Of a DNA stretch of 64,000 bases, positions 34,056-44,314 are shown one piece after another. The position numbers and the translations under genes are program-made. The notes beneath the pieces were generated by a model. That model was not told the DNA's origin, did not search any database, and worked only from the letters and a program-made list of their open reading frames with translations. How positions within the stretch are numbered: the stretch's first letter is position 1; each line of letters starts with the position of its first letter. This stretch comes from Tridacna crocea (Eukaryota; Mollusca; Bivalvia; Cardiida; Cardiidae). The stretch lies in the NCBI GenBank assembly GCA_943736015.1, contig OX031064.1, forward strand, positions 31,123,361 to 31,187,360, written 5' to 3'.

Positions 34056-34400
34056 GGTTAATGAGATGGGTTGTGGGATATGACCCACATTCCCCAAATA
34101 TATATTTTATATATTGCATATTCACATTAGAACGGATTGTGGGATATGACCCACGTTCCCCAAATATATATATATTGTATATTCACATTAGAACGGATTG
34201 TGGGATATGACCCACGTTCCCCAAATATATATTGTATATTCACATTAGAACGGATTGTGGGATATGACCCACATTCCCCAAATATATATTGTATATTCAC
34301 ATTAGAACGGATTGTGGGATATGACCCACAATACAGAAATATAAATACTGTATATAGCCTTGTGGGTCATTGACCCACAGTGTAATGTCCCACAATGATA
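34056..34400. repeat. ~57-60 bp tandem repeat with GTGGGATATGACCCAC palindrome
   Basis: Five units of GGATTGTGGGATATGACCCA C...CCCCAAATATATATTGTATA TTCACATTAGAAC, spanning 34070-34350, ending in TGTGGGTCATTGACCCACA. Each unit carries the 16 bp near-palindrome GTGGGATATGACCCAC. Confidence 0.88.
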
Positions 34401-34570
34401 TCTATAACTTTTTTTGTAAAAACAAAAATAAAGTAAAATGAAGTCAATACATGCATTGTACATCTCGAAATACTTCCAAATATAGCGTTTATTATCTCCC
34501 TGCCCCCTGGAAAAAAAAGATCCCACAACCCATGATACAAAGACATGACCCATAAACCATGCCTTACATA

Positions 34571-34674
<104 letters not shown>

Positions 34675-34766
34675 ACAGGTCGTTAAAAGTCGGGATTTTG
34701 TGGTAAAGATTTAAGCAAAGAAATGCTTGAAAGACTATAACATTCTAATGTTATGTTATTTTGCAG

Positions 34767-34919
34767 GTTGATGTCGCCACATTTCAGGAAACAATCAGCA
34801 CATTGAACCGAATGTACCTTGAAGCTGAGACACTGAACGGTAAAACCTACTGTGAAAGCTGTTTGGCTTGTCTTACAGCCTACATGACTTATATCTGCTT
34901 TGATACTTATTATGAGAAG
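34767..34919 (+). CDS. GOLGA7: GOLGA7, second coding exon
   Basis: Acceptor TTATTTTGCAG|GTTGAT, donor GAGAAG|GTAAGT; 51 codons, phase 0 at both ends. It encodes VDVATFQETISTLNRMYLEA followed by the family signature CESCLACLTAYM. Cys72 and Cys75 of this reading align with human Cys69 and Cys72, reported as the palmitoylation sites (family knowledge). The following FDTYYEK matches METHYEK. Immediately 3' of the donor begins a ~24 bp minisatellite (TTTTATATTGGGAAAAGGGC units) into which two MITEs have inserted. Confidence 0.93.
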
Positions 34920-34924
34920 GTAAG

Positions 34925-35575
34925 TGGAAGACGCCTTTTATATTGGGAAAAGGGCATCTTTTATATTGGGAAAAGGGCAGCTTGTATATTTGGGAAAAAA
35001 ACCCAACATTAATATTGGGAAAAGGGCGCCTTTTATATTGAGGAAAAAGGCAGTTTTTATATTGGGACAAAAAGCAGCTTTATTTTGGGACAAAAAGAAC
35101 AACATTAACCCATTACCACACAATCCCTACTTTTGATGCCCCTGAGAAAGAAGCCTTTTCAAAACACTGTGGGAAAAGGAGAAAATGCTGGTAACCAGCA
35201 TTTTCTCCTTTTCCCACAGTGTTTTTTACCCTTCCCAGAACAAATTTCAATTTTTAAGTCACCTTTATTTTGTCGTCTGCAAATGCTTTCCATTTGGACC
35301 AGTCTAAAATTTTCTTGTGTGGTAAAGAGTTAATATAGGGAAAAAGACACCTTTTATATTGGTAAAAAGGCAGCTTTTAAATATGGACAAAAAAAGTAAC
35401 ATCTATACTTCTATAGTGGGAAAAATTCACCTTTTATATTGGGGCAAAAAGGCAACAATGCCATTGGTAAAAGGGCACCTTTAATATTTGGACAAATAGG
35501 CGACATTAATATCGGAAAAAAGGCACCCTTTACATTGAGGCAAAAAGGCAACATTAGTTTTGGGAAAAAGGCACC
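34925..35575. repeat. ~24 bp minisatellite TTTTATATTGGGAAAAAGGC
   Basis: Blocks 34930-35104 and 35334-35575 of the same unit are separated by a MITE, and a second MITE ends the array at 35576. It starts inside the donor-proximal part of GOLGA7 intron 2. Confidence 0.88.
35105..35333. repeat. TTAA MITE inserted in the minisatellite
   Basis: Flanks AACA-TTAA-[..]-TTAA-TATAGG match neighbouring empty units AACATTAATATTGG. The core carries a paired change CACTGTGGG / CCCACAGTG. Confidence 0.9.
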
Positions 35576-35804
35576 TTAACGCATTACCACACGAGACAAA
35601 ATTAGACTGGTCCAAATTGAAAGCATTTGCAGATGACAAAAGAAAGGTGACTGAAAAATTGAAACTTGTTCTGGGAAGGGTAGAAAACACTGTGGGAAAA
35701 GGAGAAAATGCTGGTTACCAGCATTTTCTCCTTTTCCCACAGTGTTTTCAAAAGGCTTCTTTCTCAGGGGCGTCAAAAGTAGGGATTGTGTGGTAATGGG
35801 TTAA
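35576..35804. repeat. TTAA MITE, opposite orientation, at the end of the minisatellite
   Basis: TTAACGCATTACCACACGAG to GTGTGGTAATGGGTTAA, with the same paired CACTGTGGG / CCCACAGTG core variant as the copy 240 bp away. Confidence 0.88.
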
Positions 35805-36016
35805 TAGTGGAGCAAAAAGTATCAGTCCATGTCAGTTGTATTATGTAACATGAAGAAAAAATGTTGGTAGTGATATTCTCTCCTCTTTCCATCATGTACA
35901 CTACTGTCACAATGAAAAATCCCACTGTTTCAGTCATATCTAACCTGTTGTCTGTGAATGCTTTCAATTTGGTCAATGCTTTTGATTTTGTACAGGTTTA
36001 GAGCTTTATCCTTTGG

Positions 36017-36245
36017 TTAACTCTTTACCACACAATACCTACATTAGTTGACCATGAAAAAAATAAGCCTTTTGAAAACATTGTGGGAAAAGGAGAAAAT
36101 GCTGGTAACCAGCATTTTCCTTTTCCCACAATGTCTGCAGCCCTTCCCAAATCAAATTTCAATTTTTCAGTCACATTTATTTCGTCATCTGCAAATGCTT
36201 TCAATTTGGACTAGTCTATAAATTTGTCATTTGGTAAAGAGTTGA
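36017..36245. repeat. TTAA MITE
   Basis: TTAACTCTTTACCACACAAT to TTTGGTAAAGAGTTGA. The right core arm has lost CTCC. Confidence 0.82.
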
Positions 36246-36259
36246 TGTGATGGTTACCC

Positions 36260-36486
36260 TTAACCAAAACAATCCCTGGTTTTTACGAACCTAAGATTGA
36301 AACCTTCTGAAAACATTGTGGGAAAAGGAGAAAATGCTGGTAAACAGCATTTTCTCCTTTTCTCACAATGTTTTCTACCCTGCTGGAAAGAAAGTTCAAT
36401 TTTTGAGTTACATTTATTTTGTAGTCTGCAAGACAGTGATCTCAATTTGGACTGTTATAAAATTTTGTTGTTTGGTAAAGAGTTGA
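36260..36486. repeat. TTAA MITE abutting GOLGA7 exon 3
   Basis: Left TTAACCAAAACAATCCCTGG, core centre GCTGGTAAACAGC, right GTTTGGTAAAGAGTTGA. The right end borders the duplicated splice-acceptor segment. Confidence 0.8.
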
Positions 36487-36624
36487 GGGAAATTTTAAAC
36501 TTTCATGTTATAGAGAAATACATGAATAACCATGATGTATTGTTGTTTTTTAGTTGAGGGAAATTTTAAATTTTCATGTCGTAGAGAAATACATGAATAA
36601 CCATGATATATTGTTGTTTTTTAG
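36485..36624. repeat. Tandem duplication of the GOLGA7 exon 3 acceptor region
   Basis: A ~70 bp unit starting TTGAGGGAAATTTTAAA and ending GTTGTTTTTTAG occurs twice back to back, with four or five differences (for example GTTATAG against GTCGTAG). Each unit holds a complete pyrimidine tract and AG; the second AG is the true acceptor. Confidence 0.88.
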
Positions 36625-36726
36625 ATGCTGAAGAAAATCCGCCATTACATTGATAACCAGAACAGAGATGTGTATGTACCGCGTGGACTTATGTTGATAG
36701 ATCCAGTTGAAAGAGGTCTTCGAGTT
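36625..36726 (+). CDS. GOLGA7: GOLGA7, third coding exon
   Basis: Acceptor TTGTTGTTTTTTAG|ATGCTG, donor CGAGTT|GTATCC; 34 codons, phase 0. It encodes MLKKIRHYIDNQNRDVYVPR then GLMLIDPVERGLRV, matching the conserved C-terminal block (LKK...IYAPQGLLLTDPIERGLRV in human). The three exons give 125 residues against 137 in human, so only a short tail is missing. Reading past the donor gives a few residues and a TGA. The acceptor region is tandemly duplicated (36485-36624), so two identical-looking AGs lie 70 bp apart; use of the upstream one would add about 70 bp and shift the frame. Confidence 0.92.
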
Positions 36727-36759
36727 GTATCCTTTCCTTTGTGTTGGAAAAATTCTCAC

Positions 36760-36983
36760 ACTTGACCAGTCGACAAAATTTTAACCCCGTCCAAATTGAA
36801 AGCATTTGCAGATGACACTTTTAATGTGGCTCAAATGGTGCAGTTGTTTATTGATAGGGTAGAAAACATTGTGGGAAAAGGAGAAAATGCTGGTTACCAG
36901 CATTTTCTCCTTTTTCCACAATGTTTTCGGAAGGGTTCTTTCCAAAGGTCGTCAGAAGTTGTCATTGTGTGGTGAAGGGTTAA
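36760..36983. repeat. TTAA MITE
   Basis: Left end eroded (TGACCAGTCGACAAAATTTT), perfect GCTGGTTACCAGC centre, right end GTGTGGTGAAGGGTTAA. Starts just after GOLGA7 exon 3. A further degenerate trace lies at 37015-37180. Confidence 0.78.
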
Positions 36984-37452
36984 TTAATACATTAATCCAG
37001 TGATTTGAAAAGACTGAGATAAAGAAAGCCTTTAAAATAAGTTTGGGAAAAGGTTTGTTTGATACTTTTCCCACAAATTTTTCTTTCAGTGTCAAATTCC
37101 ATCATTTGAGTCTAATTAGTTATCTGCAAATAATTTCAGTTTGGACTAGATGAAATTGTCATCATCTAGTAAAGAATTCATTTGTAATTCATTTTCACTT
37201 TCGAAAATGCAACCATATTTACGTTCTTGGCTCATGCGTCAGTTCTATGTTAAAATTGCAAAATTTGGGCTTGTTTGAATTGAAAGTGTGTGCATACATC
37301 ACATCAAACTCTGGTTGTGCTATTTGCCTTCGACAGAGTGGTAAACATGGTTGGAAAGGGAGAAAATGCTTGTCACCGGCATTTTCTTCTTCAGCAATGT
37401 TTTCAAAAGGTGTTTAAAGGGTGGACTGACTGCTGTGATAGGCCCAAATCAG

Positions 37453-37680
37453 TTAACTCCGTACCATACAGTCCCAACTTTTAACAACCCTGAAAAAGAG
37501 GGCTTTTGAAAATATTGTGGGAAAAGGAGAAAATGCTGGTAAGCAGTATTTTCTCCTTTTCCCACAATGTTTTCTACTCTTCACAGATCAGATTTAAACT
37601 TTGATTCACATTTAAATTGTCATCTGCTCATGCTTTGAATTTAAACTAATCTAAAATTTTGTTGTTTGGTAAAGAGTTAA
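37453..37680. repeat. TTAA MITE
   Basis: TTAACTCCGTACCATACAGT to TTTGGTAAAGAGTTAA. Core centre GCTGGTAAGCAGT, partly decayed. A shorter remnant precedes it at 37310-37410. Confidence 0.82.
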
Positions 37681-37764
37681 GACTTTGTCAAACTCGAATT
37701 TGATCATATCAATGAAAGCTTTATTTTGAAATCTAAAGAAGTAGGGTTCACATATTTCTTACAG

Positions 37765-37956
37765 GTACATATATATACTGTTTCACATGACACGAAAAGG
37801 CTCCTTAACAGTACAATCAGCTTGAAATTTGTTTACTTGGTGAATCCACGGGTGGGCGATGAACATTTCATACCAACAAAAGCGATGAACATTTTCACAT
37901 CAACAAACTATCATGAAAAACTTTATTTGTGTGTCCTCTCTGTATGTTTTTCTTAA
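37765..37956 (+). CDS. Candidate terminal exon of GOLGA7
   Basis: About 1 kb after the third GOLGA7 exon there is a strong acceptor (ACATATTTCTTACAG|GTACAT). A phase-0 reading frame follows: V-H-I-Y-T-V-S-H-D-T-K-R..., open for 63 codons to a TAA at 37954-37956, with an ATTAAA-type signal near 37999. After ...RGLRV the vertebrate protein reads IEITIYEDR, so a short hydrophobic start is expected, but the similarity is weak and the tail would be longer than usual. A second candidate acceptor is at 61191 (TCTGTTTTAG|GAAGAG). Low confidence; transcript data would decide. Confidence 0.3.
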   Translation, partial: VHIYTVSHDTKRLLNSTISLKFVYLVNPRVGDEHFIPTKAMNIFTSTNYHEKLYLCVLSVCFS

Positions 37957-38344
37957 ACCTGTTACTGTACATATAAAGTCATTTTAAATTCTTAGCAATT
38001 AAATGACAAAAAGCAAAAAGGAAATATTTTAGATGGAAGGAACAGAAGAAACATTTTAGATAAAAAGAAAATGAAAAGGATAACTTGCTGAAACAGCAGA
38101 TGTGAAACCTTGGAGATAAAAGGAAAATTCTCTTGTTTGGATTGTATGGAAGACAGTATTAGAGAAGAGGATTTACTTAACATTATGCAACTGCTCCTTT
38201 TCCCACTGTGTTATTCATAGAGGCCTGCTGCAGGGCCAGAAAATGTAAGCAGTAATGGGTTAAAAGCATGCTTAAATATTGTCTTCAGGTTGCAGGTCAT
38301 CATAGAAATTTAGGCCGGAATAAACTGTACGCATAATTAATACG

Positions 38345-38640
38345 ACAGTGGACTGTCCAACCCTTACTTCTTTACGAAACATCAAGATTTTAGACTGGAC
38401 CATATCCAAAGCATTTGCAGGCCACAATTTAAATGTGGTTCAAATTATGGAGTTTGTCCTTCAGTCATGGAGGGTTAAAATCATTGTGGGAACAGAAAAA
38501 AATGCTGGTCACCAGCATTTTCTTCAATTCCTGCAATGTTTTCTAAAGACTTATTTTTCAAGGTTTTTAATGTTTAAACCAGTATATTCTTCTTTTCCCA
38601 CAGCCTCTTCTACTCTTTCAAAGATATAAATAATCGCTTA
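38345..38640. repeat. TTAA MITE fragments, degenerate
   Basis: GGACCATATCCAAAGCATTT GCAGG and core GCTGGTCACCAGCATTTTC, followed by another right-arm piece to 38640. Confidence 0.6.
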
Positions 38641-39150
38641 GGCTCTGTCTCTTTGAAGTCTGCATATTCCTTGACTTTGGGCAGGTCTCGAATATTGTTG
38701 TTGGTATAGAGGGACACCATCCTATACAAGAACAATAGTCTTTATGGACATATGAGTAGATCAAGATCATTTTAATCTTTAACGTAAGATATTAGATATG
38801 CAGGGATATTATAGACAAAAGCAACCATTAAAATTGCAATAGTTTTTACTGAAATCATTTTAATGCAGGGGTTGTTTCTCATCAGTATATTTTATAATAA
38901 AAGGGACAGTGCTGGCTTTAGATTGTTTGCAATATGGGGCTGTACTTATAAATCATCCTAAATTGCATCTAATTTCTAGATTTAGAAAGTTGGGTATTTT
39001 CTGACTGCCTTCAATCTGATTGGCTGTCTGCAGGTTTTGGCATACAATCACAAGATTAAACAACTTTGAAGAAAAAGTTGTTACGGGAGACCACTCCTTC
39101 CTGCATGGCATACTCCCGATTTAAATACAATACCTGGCTACTGCGTCAGG
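38640..39150. other. No gene recognised
   Basis: AT-rich. 38975-39020 resembles the TAGATTTAGAAAGT...CTGATTGGC text seen in the Gly-rich exon units. Confidence 0.35.
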
Positions 39151-39154
39151 GAGA

Positions 39155-39236
39155 TATCTCTTTGGCTCAGTGGTTAGGGTGTTGGCTTTGCGTCCGGGAG
39201 TTCGGAGTTCGAATCCCGCTCCGATCCTTATTTCTT
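39155..39236 (+). repeat. tRNA-like SINE head or tRNA pseudogene
   Basis: A box TGGCTCAGTGGTTAGG and B box GGAGTTCGAATCCCGC with correct spacing, but the acceptor and anticodon stems do not pair well, so a functional tRNA is unlikely. It abuts a truncated TTAA MITE. Confidence 0.5.
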
Positions 39237-39274
39237 CCATGCATTTATTCATTTGTTTCTTTGTTACGGACTTC

Positions 39275-39487
39275 GTTCGTAAGAAAGTCTGTTGAAAACA
39301 TTGTGGGAAAAGGAGAAAATGCTGGTAATCAACATTTTCTCCTTTTCCCACAATGTTTTATACCCTTTGCAAAACCAAATTCAATTCCTTAGGCACATTT
39401 AACTGTAAATGCATGCATGCATGTATTTATCTGTAAATGTTATGAAATGGGTTTGTTCTAAAATTTTGTGGTTTGTTTAACAGTTAA
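39275..39487. repeat. TTAA MITE, left end lost
   Basis: Core TGTGGGAAAAGGAGAAAATG CTGGTAATCAACATTTTCTC and right arm to GTTTGTTTAACAGTTAA. The tRNA-like head directly precedes it. Confidence 0.65.
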
Positions 39488-39489
39488 TC

Positions 39490-40150
39490 CAATCAGAAAT
39501 TGTGTTACTTCCAAATCTTGATAACACTTGAGACTTTGACCAAGAATTTATTAAGAGTAGCTGGTGACTCTTTGCCCAGATCTTGATTTGCACTGTTGAC
39601 AAAAGGTAGTTTGACCTTGATCTCATATGTCTATAAAAACAACTTGAAATGTGCATAGCACTGTAAGGTTTTGTTAATATACCAGTTTAAAGCAGTGTAG
39701 AAGTAACAGTTACAACATGTAGTGTAAAACTGTATTACATGTATATAGGAATTTAAAAAAAAAAAAGGAAAAAGAAAAACTAATAAAAACCATTTTCCAT
39801 ATTTTTGAAGAGTGCCAGAAAAGTTTTGTTGTAAAGCTGTCTTGGTTCTCCAGTTTAGTTCTATGTAACAATATTGTGCATTACTGATTCATCCTGTACC
39901 AGACACAAGTCACCACTCTTTTGGTTCAGATTCTCTTTACTTGTTTTCCAAACAATGGCAAACTGTAGAAAACGGTTAAAACGTGGCTAGGATATAGTCT
40001 TTGAATGCATGAGGGAAACGGAGGAAATCCTGATCATCAGCATTTGCTCCTTTTTTCAGCATGTTTTCAAAAGCCTAATTTCTCAGGGTTGTTAAAACTG
40101 GGAAATGTTTGGTAAAAGGTTTAAAGCAATTGATTTTTATCCCATCAACA
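39490..40150. repeat. AT-rich intergenic DNA with a decayed MITE at 39990-40125
   Basis: 39990-40125 keeps GAGGAAATCCTGATCATCAG CATTTGCTCC and TGTTTGGTAAAAGG. Nothing else recognised. Confidence 0.5.
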
Positions 40151-40153
40151 TTT

Positions 40154-40382
40154 TTAACCCTTTACCACACAATGACGACTTTTGACAACCTTTGGAAAGA
40201 AGCGTTTTGAAAACATTGTTGGGAAAGGAGAAAATGCTGGTAACCAGCATTTTCTCCTTTTCCCACAATGTTTTCTACCCTGTCAACAAACAATTGTGTC
40301 ATTTGAGCCACAGTGAAATTGTCATTTGCAAATGCTTTCAATTTGGACAGGGCTAAAATTTTGCCATCTGGTAAAGGTTTAA
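40154..40382. repeat. TTAA MITE
   Basis: TTAACCCTTTACCACACAAT to CTGGTAAAGGTTTAA, with core GCTGGTAACCAGC. Confidence 0.85.
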
Positions 40383-41250
40383 AAGAGGTCTGTTGGAGAT
40401 GACTTTTCTCTTATTTATTTAGTAATCATTTGAGTATTACAGTTTATATCCAGATATTCATTGCTTTATTGAAATGTGTTAATACTTTTTGTATTTTATT
40501 TTTCATTACTGATCATTGTATTAATCAAGAATGAACAGGTTTTCTGTTTTGTGTCAAAACAACATTGCTTCTACAGTTTGAAATAATCTTGTATAGATTG
40601 ATTGCAACTTTGGTAATGATTTTTGCTGAAAGTTTCAGCAAAAGGAACAATTAATAAAGTTTAAACATACTGAAAATTTTTTATTCAGTCTGATCTTGAT
40701 CTACACAGGCTACAGACTTTTTTTTTTTGGAGATATGTAAAAGATAAGCCCAACTTAGAAGAATATCCTTTGTTAATTTGTAATTGGACATTAATTCAAA
40801 AACCTTTATAAGCGAATGGTTTTGAATTTCTCCCTTGGAAAAATCTCAAAAATCTTAAAGTGAAGGTCCAAGATCAGACTGCACATTTTGTATAGTTTGA
40901 TCTTGAACTACACTGTCTACAAAAATACATTGAGTCTGGCTATGCAGGGAAAGGGCCAATTTTATGGACATTTTCTGGCTTTATAGAACTAAATCACCAT
41001 TTGACAGCATGTATTTGCAGCCCTATCTAAATCTACATGCATCAGGTGGTCCAGAGTAAGGGTTAAAGTTTGATATTGCTAGTTATATATTTATTGATGT
41101 CATGTATGTTGTTTGCTGGAAGCATCACTATATTATAGAAACAATAGTCTTCTGTTGCAACTGTTGGTTATCTGTATTTTACACATGTTTCTAAAAGCAT
41201 TGGCTGCAAGTTTCGCTCAGTAGGTAATGTACAACATAAATACATGTACT
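40383..41250. other. AT-rich DNA; decayed AAGATCAGACTGCA hairpin
   Basis: 40685-40715 and 40848-40925 carry GTCTGATCTTGATCTACAC and GTCCAAGATCAGACTGCACA, arms of the same hairpin repeat best seen at 56675. No gene seen. Confidence 0.5.
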
Positions 41251-41259
41251 TCAAATCAA

Positions 41260-41726
41260 TTAACTCTTTACCAAACTACAGGCCCGCCAGAGTGGCTTAG
41301 TGGGGAGGGTGTCGGACTCATGACCTGGTGGTTGTGAGTTTGATACCTGGTTTAGGTGAACTTTCTCTACGGCATATTTTCACCTCTCACCTCTGCTGAA
41401 GCATGTGAGAAAAGTAGTTGTGGCTTTGGAAAGAAAGTTGTGCGTCATCGACTGCCATGATATGACCTCAGCTGTTAAAGTGGCGTTAAACCCCAATGCA
41501 ACCAACCAACCATACAACAAAATGTTAGACTTGTCCATATTGAAAGCATTTGCAGACGGCATAATAAACATAACTAAAAAATGGAAACTTGACTTCAGAA
41601 GAGTAGAAAACATCATTGAAAAAGGAGAAAATGCTGCTTACCTGCATTTTCTCCTTTTCTCACAATGTTTTCAGAAGGCTTTCTCCTCTGGGTCATAAAA
41701 ACCAGGGATTGTTTGGTAAAAGGTCA
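41260..41726. repeat. TTAA MITE interrupted by a SINE
   Basis: Left end TTAACTCTTTACCAAACTAC, SINE at 41281-41511, then the MITE resumes ACAACAAAATGTTAGACTTG ... and ends GTTTGGTAAAAGGTCAA. Confidence 0.85.
41281..41511 (+). repeat. tRNA-derived SINE (same family as 9414) nested in a MITE
   Basis: A box AGTGGCTTAGTGGGGAGG, core GTCGGACTCATGACCTGG, B box GAGTTTGATACC and tail GGCGTTAAACCCCAATGCAA. Short duplication TACA at the junctions. Confidence 0.82.
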
Positions 41727-41775
41727 ATTTTTTTTAAAACTTATATTGAGTGCAGATCAAAGATCAGATTGCAAA

Positions 41776-42000
41776 CATGGTGTCCATTGTTGTGAGGTAG
41801 AGGCTTGGCCCTATAACCAGAAGGTCCCAAGCGTGATACCCAGGAGCGGTGTCAATTATTGGATTAGTCATTGGCCCACACATTGGGCTTGAGTACTGGT
41901 GCAGTTCCCAGGGAGTAGAATCAACCCAGGGAAGAGAATCAAGAGAGATTAGTATAAATTATTTCAACTTATTTCTTAACTGATGTAAAATAAATATGTA
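41776..42000 (+). repeat. tRNA-derived SINE, second family
   Basis: GTGTCCATTGTTGTGAGGTA GAGGC, GGTCCCAAGCGTGATACCC and a 3' body AGGGAGTAGAATCAACCC...GATGTAAAATAAATATGT. Related copy at 47856. Confidence 0.68.
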
Positions 42001-42084
42001 AAAATTACACTAAACTGTGAACTATGGGCTACACTTTTTGGAAAAAGCAGATGTATTTTTGTCTAAACTCTGTATCAGGCAATA

Positions 42085-42292
42085 CAACCTTAAACTTGTC
42101 CAGTTACAAAGAAATTGCAAATGACAAATGAAATGTAATTCTGGTAATAAAATTAGTCTTTGAAAGGTCAGAAAATATTGTGGGAAAAGGAGAAAATGCT
42201 GGTAACCATCATTTTCTCCTTTTCCCACAATGTTTTCAAGAGTTTTCTTTCCTCAGAGTAGTTGAAACTAGGGATTGTTTGGTAAATGGATA
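42085..42292. repeat. TTAA MITE, left end eroded
   Basis: Core TGTGGGAAAAGGAGAAAATG CTGGTAACCATC (one-sided change) and right end GGGATTGTTTGGTAAATGG. Confidence 0.72.
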
Positions 42293-42647
42293 TCTGTTGG
42301 ATGAAACCGGTATTTTCTTTTCATTATGTTCTGAACTATTTGGTCATGTTATTATTTTTTCACTCAAGCTTCTGTGATTAAATGTGTAGCTCTGTATCAA
42401 ACTGTTCTTTCTCCTGATCATTTAATCCTTTACCTTCCTTTACAATGCAGCCATAGTCTAGTTTAGAATGGATAAGGAAGTGATAGAGGTATAAAAGTAC
42501 TTTCTATTTGCTGCCCATTCTTTATGTTCAACATTTTTAATAATGTAAAGAGCATTCTTACATTTGAGCCATTCTCTGGTAAAAGGGGGCTAAATGCATC
42601 TTCATGACCCATGGTACAAAGCCAGGCATCACATACTTACGGATACA

Positions 42648-43087
42648 TACAGGGTGACCTAAAATGAGTGCAACCCATATCATAGCGAATAAAATCGTGA
42701 AAAGTAATCCAATTCATTTTATGTTGCAGATTTCACTAGAGGAGATGATAACAACAAGAGAAAATAACAACTAGTACTAAAAATGCCTCAGACAACTGAA
42801 CAAAAAAACATTTTGTGTTGAGACCTATTTTGAGACAAAATCGTTCAAATCAGTTGAAGGGGGTTTACCTTTAACGACTATCCTGGTAAAAGTCAAATTT
42901 ACCGATGGGTAAATAAGTTCAGGAGATCGGGATCAGTGCAAAAACAGCCCATCTGTAAATCTGACTTTTATCAGGATAGTCGTTAAAATTAAACTCCCTT
43001 CGGAATCTTGCCTGCAATGATTTGAACGATTTTGTCTCAAAATAGGTCTCAAGACTAGGTTAAAATCTGCAAGGTCACTCTATTGTT
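42648..43087. mobile_element. Fold-back derivative of a mariner-like transposon with a transposase N-terminus in both arms
   Basis: Ends ACAGGGTGACCTAAAATGAG and ...AAGGTCACTCTATTG. The left arm starts at ATG 42764 (MPQTTEQKN), then after a frameshift FCVETYFETKSFKSV and YPGKSQIYRWVNKFRRSGSV, a helix-turn-helix of the DUF4817/mariner-like type. The right arm (about 42955-43070) is an inverted diverged copy of the same segment. No catalytic domain remains. Confidence 0.75.
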
Positions 43088-43253
43088 TACTTTTTGCCTG
43101 ATTTCAAAATTAATTTTTCTATCAGTGACCAACACTAGAACCAATCAAACACTGATAGGTTTTCATCCTCATATTTTCCATACGTTTTAAGGTAGAATTT
43201 AAATGACAATGCATCTTTATACCTGCGTTGATTTTTTGCCCACTATTAGGCCT

Positions 43254-43483
43254 TTAACCCTTTACCACACAATCCCTACTTTTGATGACCCTGAGAAAGA
43301 AAGCCTTTGAAAACATTGTGGGAAAAGGAGAAAATGCTGTTAAACAGCATTTTCTCCTTTTCCCACAATGTTTCCTAGTCTCTCCAAATCGATTTTCGAT
43401 TTTTGAGGCCTACTTATTTTGTCATCAGCAAATGCTTTGAATTTGGACAAGTCCAAAATTTTTGTTGTGTTGTAAAGAGTTAA
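43254..43483. repeat. TTAA MITE with paired core variant
   Basis: TTAACCCTTTACCACACAAT to GTTGTAAAGAGTTAA. The centre GCTGTTAAACAGC is changed in both arms relative to GCTGGTAACCAGC. Confidence 0.86.
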
Positions 43484-43654
43484 GAATATTCCGTTGGATT
43501 TTCCGTTTGGATTTTCTAAATGTGAAAGTAACACAACCTCTGATTGACAAAACCAATCGATTAAAGCTGTGTTATATTCAAATTTAGAAAATCTTGGAGA
43601 ATAAGACAAAGAACAGTGTAGAGAATTGTAGGTTAATACGGAACTAGGTTGATT

Positions 43655-43850
43655 GATTGATTGTTTGGCGTTTAATTTCACATTAATTCGGTTATACTGC
43701 TGCCGCCAGTGCACCTATCCATGGTATGCTGGTGTTTCTGGCTCTTGTACTTATTAAGATATTCTTCCTAAGCTGCTTGCTTTTTTCCTGACATTATCAT
43801 CGTGGAGACAATGCTTGCTTTTTGTCCAAGAGTCACAGCAAAGCTGGCAT
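43655..43850 (-). repeat. SINE tail fragment (third family)
   Basis: GCTGCCGCCAGTGCACCTAT CCATG and a distal ATCATCGTGGAGACAATGCT resemble the 3' body of the SINE at 52806 and 55062. The head is missing. Confidence 0.45.
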
Positions 43851-43905
43851 TGAAAGGTCAAAGATCAGTCTGCATATTTTAATCTATACAGGCCACAAAG
43901 ATAGT

Positions 43906-43982
43906 TTAACTCATTACCAAACAACAAAATTTTAGACTGGTCCAAATTGAAAGCATTTGCAGACGACAAAATAAAAGTGGAG
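43906..43982. repeat. TTAA MITE left arm, truncated
   Basis: TTAACTCATTACCAAACAAC to GACGACAAAATAAAAGTGG, then cut abruptly by the following element; the right half is not found. Confidence 0.75.
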
Positions 43983-44312
43983 AGGGGTATTCTGGAATCA
44001 CCATGGATGTCTGTCCGCCTGTCCATCCGTCCGTAGACACAAATTTGTCTGGAGCAATACTCCTACAGTTTTTGACCTACTGAACCGGAATTTAAACACA
44101 GGGTTTCAACACATATGAAGGTGTGCATGTGCAGTTTTCATGACTCTGCTGCAATTTGTTGCGGAATTATCTCCACTTGAACTTTTTGCAACTCTTACTT
44201 TTGTACTAAACCACTCTGCATTCTGTGACAAAGACCTTTTTTTGTGACAAGGAGCTGCATGGTGGGGGGGGGGGGGGGGGCGTATAATCACAGTTAGTGA
44301 TAGCTCTAGTTT
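43983..44312. mobile_element. Mollusc-type GGGGTATTCTGGAATCACC ... GTGATAGCTCTAGTT element, short copy
   Basis: Begins AGGGGTATTCTGGAATCACC with CTGTCCGCCTGTCCATCCGT and ends in a poly-G tract, CGTATAATCACAGTTAGTG ATAGCTCTAG. Same family as 22936-24436 with most internal repeats missing. Confidence 0.68.
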
Positions 44313-44314
44313 TA

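Noticed and set aside
39155-39236. Functional tRNA gene
   Set aside because: A and B boxes are present, but acceptor and anticodon stems do not fold into a proper cloverleaf; called a SINE head or pseudogene.
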